Source of the DNA: Ailurus styani
Lineage: Eukaryota > Chordata > Mammalia > Carnivora > Ailuridae
Direction of reading: 5' to 3'
DNA length: 64,000 nucleotides
Assembly: GCA_002007465.1 (NCBI GenBank)
Contig: LNAC01000337.1
Span: forward strand, 714,986-778,985
The notes beneath the pieces are model-generated. The model worked only from the letters and a program-made list of their open reading frames with translations. It had not been told where the DNA came from and searched no databases. Below are positions 48,701-60,700 of the stretch, in pieces. Each line of letters begins with the position of its first letter. Within the stretch, counting starts at the first letter, position 1. A program made the translations under genes and the position numbers.

Positions 48701-51700
48701 GAGAGGTTGCTGGGGAGGGTGCCCTTCTGCCCCCCATCCTCCCAGCGCTCCTGGGGAACTTCCCCCAGCTGGCCGGAGAAGGGGGTCAATAGCCAGCAGC
48801 CCTTTCCGGTCCCCTCATGTCCCCTGCCAACCCCATCCTGAGGCCCGTTTCCCTTTGAAATCAGTCTCGTGTCCCTGACAGCAACCATTCAGAAGGGAGG
48901 GGGAGACAGGGGTGGGGGAGGTGCCAGCCAGCCAAAGAACACGGGTTGAAAGGAGACAGGTCCAGGTGGGGCACAGCACCCGCCGGGGCCTGCCCGGCGG
49001 GGGACAGGCCTATGACTTTGAGCACAGCCCCTCCTGGGGGCCCCCCGCCGCTCCCCGCCTTGGTGCTGTCTCAATGCCAGCTTTGATGTGTCACATCAGC
49101 AACGGGGCTTCCAGGGGGCGCCTCTCAGAGTCCTGCCAAACTGTCTTTGTCGGAATCACGCTCCCTCCTCCCACAGCTCTGCAGTGCTCTCCCACCCCAG
49201 CCCCACAAGGCCCGGTTCTGTGGGGAGAATCAGGGACAAACGGGTAAAGCCCCGTGATGCCCCTGCTGGTCACAGAGCAGGCCGCGGTCAGATGCAGGGC
49301 CCTGGCCTCCCGTCTCCCTGCTTTCTTCTCATCAGGGGCAGAATCGGCTGTGTCGGCTCCCGCTTGGACCTCTCCTCTCCGTCCAGCTCCCGACACCCAC
49401 TGATCAGCTGACCCCAGAAGTGCCGCCCCCCACGGAGTGACGTGGTTTGCTGCGGTGCCTGGGCAGCCACGTATGGTGGCAGGTGGAACCCCGGCTCTGC
49501 CCCTTGGGGCACCTCCCTTCACTTCTCCCACCTGGGCTTCCTCGCTGGGATAACAAGAGCCAGAAGACACCCTGCAGTGGCAAAGGCCAGCGGACTTTAC
49601 AGGGAGGATGGTCCTCGGGCCTATGCGCCCCTCTTGTGGGCCGCGGGCAGCACCTCCACCACCCGGAACCTTCCGCAAGGCCTGTTCACACCGCCTCCCG
49701 GAGTGGCAGATGGGGGACACGAGCCAGCTGGAGGGTTCCCGCGCCACACGCTTTGTCTCAGTGTGGCCTCGGGGACACGGAGCCGCAAGGCTGGAGAGGG
49801 CACGGCCAGAGCAGACGGAGGCCACCCGCGGGACCGGGGCGATCCCAGAAACCCTCAGCGACACTGGAGAGCCCTCCCTCTCTGGGTGTGGACGGAGGCA
49901 GGATGAGACGGCACACGTTCTTTTCTTTGGATGTTAAAGAAAATGGTGGCCCTAGCAGCTGGGCACATGGGCGCACGGGGCTCCCCCAGATCTTAACTTT
50001 GTCAACAGAGCTGAAAGGAGCGAAGGACACTGGAGCTGGAAAGAACCCAGCTCTGGCTCCTTCCTGTCTGACCGGCCTTCAGAGTCTGGGTCACTGATTC
50101 ATTCAACAAACACAGGCCACGGTGCCCTAATACAACAGCTACGTGTCCAAGAAACCTCGATTTGGTGACAATTGTGCTGTAAGAGTGACAACCATAATGA
50201 GAAAGTGGAGGGGCGGTTGGGGGCCCACAATTCCCTGGGGAGCATCGGAAACTCCGGCCCCACTCCCCAGGATTCAGACTCATCGAGTCCCGCAGGGCCC
50301 AGGCGAGTCTCATGTGCCACAGAGACTGAGAGCTTCTGGGCCAGGCAGTCTCTCGAGTGTGTATTCTCCCTGCAGGGATTCAGTAATAAAGTTCTCTAGG
50401 AATTAAAACATTCCAGAGCAATCAGGCCCACCACCTCCTGTGTTATTAGAAACCCACAGGACTCGGTTTCCCCAAACTCCAGTGGGCCCTGGGCAGGGTT
50501 AGGCTCCCAGCAGCCCTGGGCCAGAATCGAAGGAGGCACTGACTCTCAAGCTCGTACAAGTGCAGGGTCAGCACCCGACAGCCCACAGAGCAGGCCGCGG
50601 TCAGCCCGGAGCCTCCTTCACTTTTGTGCCCTGGGGCTCCTGGGGGCCTCCCTCTTGCTCCCCACCCCGCCCCAGGGCTCCCCTACCCCGTGTTTGTGGC
50701 AGCAAATGAGGGCGGGCTTAGGGAATGGACCAGAGCCGGCAGGTGAGGGAAAAGGACATGACAAAACAGGATAAACTGAGAGCAAAGGTGGCCTTGGTGG
50801 AGGTGGGGAGGAGCCCAGAAACACCTGCTGAGGGAGGTGTGCTTACCCAGAGCACCCTGGGGCCGGGAGAGGGGTGAGGGGCTGTCTGCTCAGGGAGAGT
50901 TTGACCCTGACCTGAGACCAAAGGAAGACTGGTGAGTTTTCTTTTCTTTTTCCTTCCCTCCCTTCCCCTTTCCTTTTCTCTTCTTTTTTTTTTATTTTTA
51001 TTTTTATTTTTATTTTTTTTATTTATTTATTTCACAGAGGGAGAGAGATCACAAGGAGGCAGAGAGGCAGGCAGAGAGAGAGAGGGGGAAGCAGGCTCCC
51101 CGCTGAGCAGGGAGCCCGATGCGGGCCTCGATCCCAGGACCCTGAGATCATGACCTGAGCCGAAAGCAGAGGCTTTAACCCACTGAGCCACCCAGGCGCC
51201 CTTTTTTTTATTTTTAAAGATTTAACTTATTGATTTGACAGAAGGAGAGAGAGAGTGAGCACACAAGGAGGGGAAGCGGCAGGCAGAGGGAGAGGGAGAA
51301 GCAGACTCCCCACTGAGCAGGGAACCCGATGTGGGGCTCGACCCTGGGACTCCAGGATCATGACCTGAGCCGAAGGCAGATGCTTTGCCGACGGCGCCCC
51401 CGGGCGCCCCTGAGCTCCACTTTTGTGTATAGTCTGGGCATCGTGTATTCAGTGTCTCTGCAGACAGAGACTGAAACAACTCCGGAGGAAATGAAATGCC
51501 GTTCGGGTTTGCTCTCACGACCTGGGGGGCAGGGGCTGTGGGGCAACACGTGGACCAAGACAGCTGTGAGCCCAGGCTGGTGGAAGCCGGGGATGGGCCC
51601 GTGAGGGTTCTAAGGCCTTTCTCACTGCCTCTGAGTTGCGCCGTAATATTTTATAATAAACAGTTAAAAACAAAAGTTGGTCCACTCCCTCCCTACCTGC

Positions 51701-54700
51701 ATGGTTTTCTGGCCCTTTGCCTGATTCTGGGCTCTTCCACATCATGAAGCCTGCAGTTAGGCTACGATAGCTTTTCCTAGCATGACTGTGGCTAGGGCCC
51801 CACAGAGCCATCCGCTCTTCCAGCTGCAAGCCAGTGCCCAGGAGTCAGGCACCGCTCAGAGGACGCTTTGGGGGTGAGTGAATCAGTCAGCCAAGCCGCC
51901 GACAGCACCCCCCGCCTTCCCCGGGGTTCCCAGGGGCCGGGAGAAGGAGTTCATCTTTGGGTCTCCAGTGGCGCCGAAGGAGAGCGCGCAGCACACAGGC
52001 GAGGACGAGGAAGTATTTGGGGAGCCATAGGGAAAGGCCTAAAATGAGGAGGTCGTGGTTACCACCAGCCATGGGAGAGAACTCCAAGTAGGAGGGCAGA
52101 ACCGAGAGGAACAGGAGAAGAGGAGGGATTTGAAGGTTTTATCGCTACTTGCAAAGACAGCGGTGAAGGGCTCCAAATCCGAAGACGACTTAAAGAGAAC
52201 CCTTCACGAGAGGCCATGCCTGGCGACAGCCACCTGCGCACTGCCGCCCGACCCGCACCCGCACCGGCTCTTCGGGACCTTTTAGTCCGTGGTCAGTCCT
52301 GATGGCCTTGCCTTTCATCTTCCCTCCCCCGTGCTTCCGAACCACGGAACCCCAACCAGACACCCTTGAAAGCACGTTGATGTGCTCTGAAATATGCTGA
52401 TAATTAGCGTAATGAAACCCAGGAGGAATTTCCTTAAGATCCTCGGCCTCTGCTGAATTTGATAAACCGGATAAAAGCATGTTTATCCTAGAAATAAGCC
52501 TGCCTCCCCAACCCTGAAAAGCTATCTGAAAATGAGATAAAGGCTTTCTTTCTAAACCACGTTCCCGCCCCAAATGCCGGTGTGCCCCCCACCCCCGCCA
52601 TAAGCACACACCGATTCCTGCAAGACAGGCCCAGGGAGCAGGGGGGCTTCGCTTGCTCCCCTCTGAGAGTCCCCGCCAGGCAACGGGGGGCAGGAAGTGC
52701 TCTGGATTGAGCATATTTAAAGTCAGTTCACCGCAGCAGTGGCCGATCTTGCTGAACGAGGTCTTCCTTCCAGCAGGTTGTGGTAACCGGCAAACCTGGG
52801 GCTCGGGTCCCACCCTCGAGGTGACAGTACTGGGTTGGGGGTGCTTGGGGAGGTGATTCGGTCATAAGAGTGAGGCCCTCGTAAATGGGATGAGTGCCCT
52901 GAAAAAAGAGACCCCGGAGAGCTCCCTTGCCCTGGGCACTAGGTGAGGACACAGCGAGAAGACAGCCCTGCCCGGACACGGCCTCTGCAGGCGCCATCAC
53001 CACAGACCCCCAGAACCCAGAACTGGGACGAATCAATCCCGTACTGCCAAGCCACCCAGTCTGTGGTGGTCTGTGAGCACCACTCAGATGGGCTAAGAGA
53101 TCCGCTTAGAGTCCAGAGGGGATTAGGAAGAAACATTTTGAAGTTTTTATTTGTATTAAGTTTCTATTAGAAGTTTCTATTTGTATGTTTTGTATGTTTT
53201 GTAAAAGAACATAACGAAGCTCTGTAGTTCCCATTTAAAAAAAAAAAAGTTTCAAATATGGTGTCAGTGAGATTTTAAGAAGAGAACACCCAGTGGCCTG
53301 GGATGCCACCCGCAGCTGTGTGTGAATGAGACGCAGGGGCCGGCAGGGCAGCCCTGCGCCACACGGCGCCATGGGCCGCAGGAGGAAACCCCGAGGGGCA
53401 GCGTGCTGGTCTTCTCAGGGCAGAGACAGCCAGAGGACCGCCCTTAAACCCCCTGCCCGTCCGTCTGGATGGGGGCGCTCCATCAACCGTGGACGGACCG
53501 CTGACCCTGGGCACCCGCGGGATGGGGCTGACCCTGGGAAGGAGCGAGCCCAGGCCACTCCATCAGCACAGAGCGGCCTCCACACTCTATGAACGACCCT
53601 TTCTGCCACAAAGCCCTCACCTCCATCCCCACCAGGACGTGCCCTACTTGAGAATGATCTCCTCCCTTCCATCACACCGTGCCTGTATCTCATTTTACCC
53701 GAGCATCTCCCTCACTCCACCCACAAGGAAACAGAAACCAGCAGGGGGGGGGGGCGGAAGGGGACACTGCGGGAGCTGTCACCCTGTCTCCCCTTCCTGC
53801 CTGGCACCACCCCCACCCCGGCCCCCAGGGCCAGTCCTACCTTCATGTTCTGATGATGCTTCCTGGAAGCTGCAGCCATCGAGGAAAGTTCTCTGGCTAC
53901 CAAGTTCTCCACCGTGAGAAGGTTGCTGCTCAGATGTTTGCAAAGCCACATTGCCTGAAGAAAGGAAAGAGGACAAGAACGTTTTAGTGAAAGCTGGAAT
54001 GGAGGGAACTCCGTTCAAATGCCCAGGTCCTTCCACATTCTACTAGAAAAGGCCAGAAGCATAATCATTTCCGGCGGGAAGGGAGCCACCAAGGGGACAA
54101 GCCCACAGGGTCCCTCCCAGCCCGAGAATATGCCACCTGAAAGCGCTCTTTCTTCCAGCAGCCAGTGACCGCTAGAAAACCTAAGGACGGGCCAGGCCTG
54201 TAGCTGCCCTTGGCATGCCCGTCCCAGCCCTGCGGGCCTTGGAAGGTTTACGACAGGAAATGCAGGGACAGGACCTAAATATGGGTCCCAGTCATACTCG
54301 TTCATTTTTCCTTAGACGGGGACATGACCCAGTCTAGCCGAACGAATGTTTCGTTCATCGATGGCTATGTATATGCTATAGGGATGAATATCTTTCAGGG
54401 AATGAGAGGCAATAAAACGTTCTTAATGCCAAGATTATACTAATGACCATGTCAGCATCGGGATGAGTCAGAAGGCCCTGAAGTCCCCCGGGCAAGTATG
54501 AACCTTAACTCTCTCTGTTGCTCGTGCTGGGAGACGTCAGTGATGACAGTCCTTAGGGCTCTGTCTGGATTTTACTGTGTGTGCTCTTCCTGCAAAATCA
54601 GAGTCTGTGTGTCCCCAGGCGGCAGTCGGAGGCAGGGATGGGGAATTTACCCAAAGGCTTGTAGCTCAAACACCAGCCAAGCGCTGTGGGCCCTGACCTC

Positions 54701-57700
54701 ACCGGGAGGCAAAGTCAATCGCCTCAGCCAAGCAGGGTCCCGATGACAGAAGCGGTCTGTGCTTCAGGAATTCTACCCGGAAAATTCGCCAGAGGTCAGG
54801 GCAGAGCTAGAACGGGGGTGAGCGTGGCGGGCCCAGAGGGCCGAACGTCTCAAAGACAAAGACCCCTTGCCAGAGGAGACCCCCTCACCCTGAGTGACCT
54901 GACTCGGCCTTAACATGGTTTGGGAGTGTGTCCGTCTAGTGCAGAGGCCACCACCTGGGGAGCGGCTTCTGCGGGCTCCCTGGGCCTTTCCCCGGAGGTT
55001 CCGCTCAGGCAGGTCTGGAGGGAAGTCTGGAAGCTGCTTCTTCCAAAGCACCTGCTCATGCTTGTGACAGTCAGGCTTGGCAGCCCCGGGTTTGCAGCAG
55101 TGAAACAGCAGACAGGAGTGAGACCTGGCAGCCTGATCCTGAGGAGCCCGGTAGGAAAACCACAGACAGACTGACAAGCAGAAGGATGGAGGGAGGGGCA
55201 GATGGGCGGACAGAGAGACAGACGGAATGCTAGGATGTAAGTGATGCCAGAGCTTAGCAGATGCGGGCCGGCTTGGGTAAGGCTTGGCCATCCGAATTTC
55301 TCCTCTGAATAAAGCAGACTGTCAGCTCATCCAGGACAAGTTAGCTGACGTCACTAGCCAGGCTTTTAAAAGACAGAGTTCCAGGACACCTGGGTGGCTC
55401 AGTCGTTAAGCCTTCGGCTCAGGTCATGATCCCAGGGTCCTGGGATCGAGCCCTGCCTCTCTCTCTCCCTCTCTCTGTCAAGTAAATAAATAAAATCCTT
55501 AAAAAAAATAAAGAATAAAAGACAGAGCTCCATCTCAGTTGACTGCAATTGTCACAAGTGTTGACACTTACAGGAGTATAAGATCAAAACTGCAGGCAGG
55601 ACGAGGCACCAGAGTCGGGACTGGGGCTGTTTCCAAGGAAAGACAAGGAAGGGCGGGGTGGGATGAGGCATTTGCTGTACCTTTAAAGTCGAGAGAGAAT
55701 CATCAAAGCACATATAGCCAAAAGATAAATTCTGTAAAATCCGGGAGTCAGGGACGTGAGTGTCTATGGTGCAGTTCCTGTGCCTTTCGGACTGAACTAT
55801 TTCATAATTAAAACATTAAGAGTGAATCTGAAGAGTCCGTGTCAAAAGCCTCTCAACTCTGGTCCGCTTCTAGAAATGTACCCTAAGGAGGTAAACTAAG
55901 GGTGTGCGAAGATGGTGTCCGTGCCGCCCGAGAACACCCTGGAAGGTATATCCCAACTGCTGAAATAATGCTCCTCCCTGGATGGCGGGGGAATGATACT
56001 TTTGTGTTCTGCGCTTTCTAGGTTTTCGGCTAGCACGCACGCTGCCTCTTGTAATAAGAGAATAAGTTAAGAAGCAGGAGAGGGGAAGGATGAAGAAAAG
56101 CTCGGTGGTGTTGAAAACCCACTGAGGGGCAGCCTCATTCCAGCTCTGCAGGTAAATGAGATATTACGGTACTACGACCCTTAATATGATGCACTTACTA
56201 TGGTTGTTTTCCCTGAGGCCGGTGGGCCTAATATCACAATCTTCGGCACTGTGGAAGAGAAAGATTGGAATGTCACCGCCCGCTAAGACAGAGCAACCTC
56301 CCGGGCCCACGGTGCTTAGGGGCATTCATTTCCTTCCTCCCCCAGATTTCATTTTCTGCGAGTGACACGGTCGTTTGTAACCCAGGGGCTCAGAGATGCT
56401 TTCACCATCGAGTGTACTCTCTCTGTTTAGAGAGGTAAGTGATCACTGAGATGGTTTATTTTTCTGTCTCCAAGGGGACATGGACACGGTAACTTGTTTG
56501 CCAAACTCATAAATATCAACAATTGGGATTTCAAACACCATAAAGCATTTTAAACAGGGACTTTGTCTTGGGGACATGCTCTCAAATAAAGCTGTATTTT
56601 ATGTAAATCGACCTTCCAAGCTTTTATATATTTATTTATTTATTTATGCCTTTTTATTTAGCAAATTGCATTCCCCATCATTTTACAGAGGGAAGTAATG
56701 GGAAAAAGCCTGGAGTGTATAGGCCAGATTTATAAAACCCCAGATAGGAAAAGTCTTTGTTTTCAAATGTGGGTATTTCTATGCAAATGGCTTGCTTCAG
56801 TGGAAGACTGCAGGCTCAGGAAGGTTGTTGGCCCCCCAGAATTCCGAAAGCGGCTCCCGGACAACTGAGTAGGTGCTGGCCTACTGGAAAACACCAGACC
56901 AGCATCTTTGCAAAAGCGTTGGGAGGTTTGTGTTCTTGGGTCCCAACAGGAATCAGAACGTGGTATCCAGACAGATGAATCCATGCTGATTCTTCAGAGT
57001 GCCACCTTGTCGGGGCCACCCCCACCGCCCCGACCCATGCACCCCAAAATGTGGGGAGCCAGGAACACGGAACAGATGTTGGGAAAGCAGACCTGCCCCC
57101 TCACCACTGTTAGCCTGACCCCTGAGCCAAGGGGACAATGAACAGGTACATATTGACTCACTTGAGCCTCTGATGGCCACATGCAGAGCCCATTCCTGCC
57201 AGGCCACCAGGAGGGCACCTCGTCCACGTGTGACCTTTTAGTTCGGAAGTGGACACAGAGAAGGAGCTAGTGTCCGTTTGGCCCATGATTTTATCATCAG
57301 CATATCGATGACCCAGCCAGGCTTTTGTCCAGATTCACAGCACCTTCTCGTTTTCGGGGAAAACACGGAGGGAAGGTTTCAGACGATTCCCTGATTCACT
57401 CACGGAGCACCTCGTCCGTGCCCGGCACCGGGAGGGACGCGGCCCAGCACAGCAGGAAGGAGCGTGGGCAACTGTGTCAGACGGGAACTGAAGGCGAGCG
57501 GCCATCCTCCGTGCTGGCCCCGACCGGGGAGCTGCTCTCTCCTCGAGAACGTGACAGCCTGGACACGTGTCATGGCTTTCGCTGTGGCTTTGATTTTTAT
57601 GTGTCCCCGACTAATTGCTCTAGAGCACTGTTGTTTCCTGCGTTTCTAAACACTTACAAACCTGGTCGGTAGCCCCGATGATGTGTGAACTTGCCTCTTA

Positions 57701-60700
57701 GAAGCCCAGATCTTTCCCATTGGTGCTGATGTGAATCGGGGATGTGGGGGCAGGAGGGCTCTGGACAAGTCCAGCCCGGGCAACTGGCCTAACGTTGGCA
57801 CACTCCAGCTCAGCAACGCCCGGCACGCACATTCCTCTCCAAGGCGGGCTCAGCTGCGGTGCTCCCCGCCCTCCCCAGGACGGCAAACACAGCTTCCAGC
57901 GTCCTGCGGGCCAAAGCCACAGGAAGGGAGCCGCAGGGGGCCTGGCCTGGTTCCCGTGCCCTTCACCCAGCGGCCTCTCTGGGACTCGAGCCACAGGCCT
58001 CGGCTCGAGCTCCTCAAAACTCAGGCCAGGCCCAGTGGGACTCCGGGCCTGCGGAGCCCGAGCAGAAGGGGAAGGGGCTGCGGGATAAGAACATTCGGGG
58101 AAGAGCTGGCTCCCCAGTCAGGCGTTCATCTTGACGAAGTCGTGGGGCTCCGAGGCTGCTGAGGAAACCCTCCCCTTCCAGGCTGCAATAAGTGGCACCC
58201 AAATTGCACACATCTAAGGAAATGCTCTAAAAGGAGAACATCCACGGCCTTTCTCCCCACCTAATTTCTCACACACATTTATGTGATTAATTTCAGTTTC
58301 TTAAAATCTAACACCTTGAAACTCCAGCTCTGCTCATGAGTAATTATTTATAAACAGTGTCATAAAAGGCTGCTTGACTGCCAAGAGTGATCAACTTCTT
58401 CAAACCACTTCAAAGGAAATCAAAAAACCTTTCCATCCACAGATCCTTTTGAGGTTTAACTAGGAGCATGATTTAAAATTCACAAGAAAACCCTTAGGTA
58501 TTGGAGCTCTAATACACAGCTTTCTTGGACAAACGTTTGATAAAAAACGCAACATACCATTATATACACCATCACCTGCTTTAATATTGCCCCGGGCTAC
58601 TGTAAATGCTCACTTTGTACTAGATCTGCTTTTCTCGAGGCGAAGGGGCTGCGAGCCATGTGCCGGAGCCTCATTGCCTCCTGTGCGTGCTCACCGGGAT
58701 GAGTCTGGAGCCTTCTCTCCCTCTACACCCGCCGCCGGCCACGTGAGCCTCTGCCCACGCCGCGCCATGCCCAGCAAGCAGAAGAACTGAGCGCCCAGCT
58801 TCCAGTAAACACAGGCCCCTGCGTGGCTGGAGGGAGGCGAGACAACCTCACTCACCGGCCCAGGGCAGTGGAAATGCTCACTGGACATCAGAGGGCCTCC
58901 CCTTGGCCACTGTCCTCTTCCAGAACATTCGAGGGTGGGGTTAAACTGTCCTTGGCTTCCCGCACTCCGAGAAAACTCCTGAAAGCATGCTCTTCCGCCC
59001 AGCCTCCCCTCGTTCCCCCATGCTTTGCTTCCCTTGTTTGCAGAAACCTGCGTGCGGGAAGCAGGGGGAACCCACAGGTGTCCCTCTCTGCTCTTCATTT
59101 AGTGGTTGGGACTTGAGCAAAAAGGGCAAAGATGTTCCAACAGTCAAAGGAGTGGCCAGCCCAAAGCCTGGGAGAGGCAGCGGAGGGCTGGGGGAACAAA
59201 TCGAGCCCCCCAAACAGTGGTTACTGGGATCCAATACCTCTACTCCTTGAGAGAGTATCAGGCCCAAAACCCTGACTCCAGTCTCTTCAAGAAGCTAGGA
59301 GGCCGGCCCCAGCTAGAAGCAGATGAGGCGGGTCTGCATTCTTCACCCCTGCTTGGGAGCAACCGGGCAGGCGTAGTGTGGACAAGGAATCAAGGCTCCA
59401 CGGCAGGTGGCCTTGGAAAGCAGGCCATGAATGAATGGAGGGGGTGCTAAGGAGGATGGAAGGGGGTGAAGGGAGAGAGGAGGTGGCAGAGGTGGCGTAA
59501 GGCTAGCTCCCGGTATCGCCGCCTGCCCGGAGTCTAAAACAGGAAGATGCTGGTGAAGTGGGCAGTCTGACGCTGAGAATCAAACGTGCACACAGAGGAG
59601 CAAGAAGAAAGTATAATGAGAATCGGCCTCAAATTTCAGCTCTTGAACTTCCTGCTGGGGGGCTGGCTGAGCTTTGGGCTCAGGGTTGGTGAACACGTGG
59701 CCCTGGCATGCGGACCCCAAAGCGGAACGTTTCAAACGAGCAGGATGAAGCGGCCCCCACCGCTGCCCTCCCCACGGCCAGTGCCCTGCCGACCTCCAGC
59801 CCAGTTACCCAAGCGTAGCCGGTATACGAACAAGGACACAGCAGGACCGCCGCAAAGGAAGGTGGCCACCTCGCACCCCCCTGCCAGGTGATAAACAGCC
59901 AAGCAGAGAATGGAGGCCCCTTAGAAGCGTCTCTGTGGGGCACAGTGCCCACCACCAGGCACACAAGAAGGCCAGGTGGACAGCCTGAGAAGGTGGTTCT
60001 CCCGGCCCTCCGTGCTCACGGCTCCATGTCCACCTGGGGCAAATGGGCTCACATCCAACGTCAATTCTCGATTCTCCCTGACCGGAGGCTCAGAAAGGGG
60101 CACAGCTGTGCTCTCCGTGAGCCACTCTGCTTAGGCGGGTGAAATGGCCCTGGGACCCCGGCAGCCCCTCACGCTGATGCTCTAAAGCCAAGCCTGAGAT
60201 GGGTCAGGATCTGGGGGCGGGGCACGCCGAAAAGGCCAGCTGTGCCCGGTACACCTGCACGCCTGGGGTCTCCTCACTCTCTCCTTTCTTTGTGGCTGTT
60301 TTTTAGACTGCTTAGCGTCCCTTCTCATCTTCGGCGCACAAACCCCACCACGGGGCACCTCAGGCCTCTGCCTCTCTCAGCTGCACCAAGTGCTAATTTC
60401 ACGGGTGTGCTGGAGTCTCTTTCAAAGCGGCCAGTGCTCCAGTGAAAGAAACATCAAAGCTCCCAGATACCGGTTCTCCCTGACAGCTCACACAGGACAG
60501 AATGAGCCTCCACTTGGCAAATCAACCGTGGAACAAGAGCACCGCTCCCTTCTCCCTGGTTCTGAGCTCTGGCTTTTGGGTCCAGCCGACCTGGACCGGG
60601 GTTTGGGGGAGCTCTGGCGCTCACTAACGGGCACCAGTCATGAGATCATCAGGAAGACCCAAGTGCTGCCTGTCTAGGTAGACCAGAAACCAAATTTACA

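Larger units (their letters stand above)
46630..53840 (-). other. AK8 intron 4
   Basis: A 7.2-kb intron. It contains a MIR (about 47420-47665), a MER5-like fragment (about 48603-48662), a G-quadruplex-capable tract (48138-48158), two abutting CAN-SINEs (50984-51410) and an A/T-rich motif cluster at about 52385-52560. The remainder is unique, GC-rich and without a gene. Confidence 0.8.
53955..56198 (-). other. AK8 intron 3
   Basis: A 2.2-kb intron containing one CAN-SINE (55384-55516) with clear target-site duplications, and older L1 3'-end-like sequence at about 55700-56075. Nothing else recognised. Confidence 0.8.
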
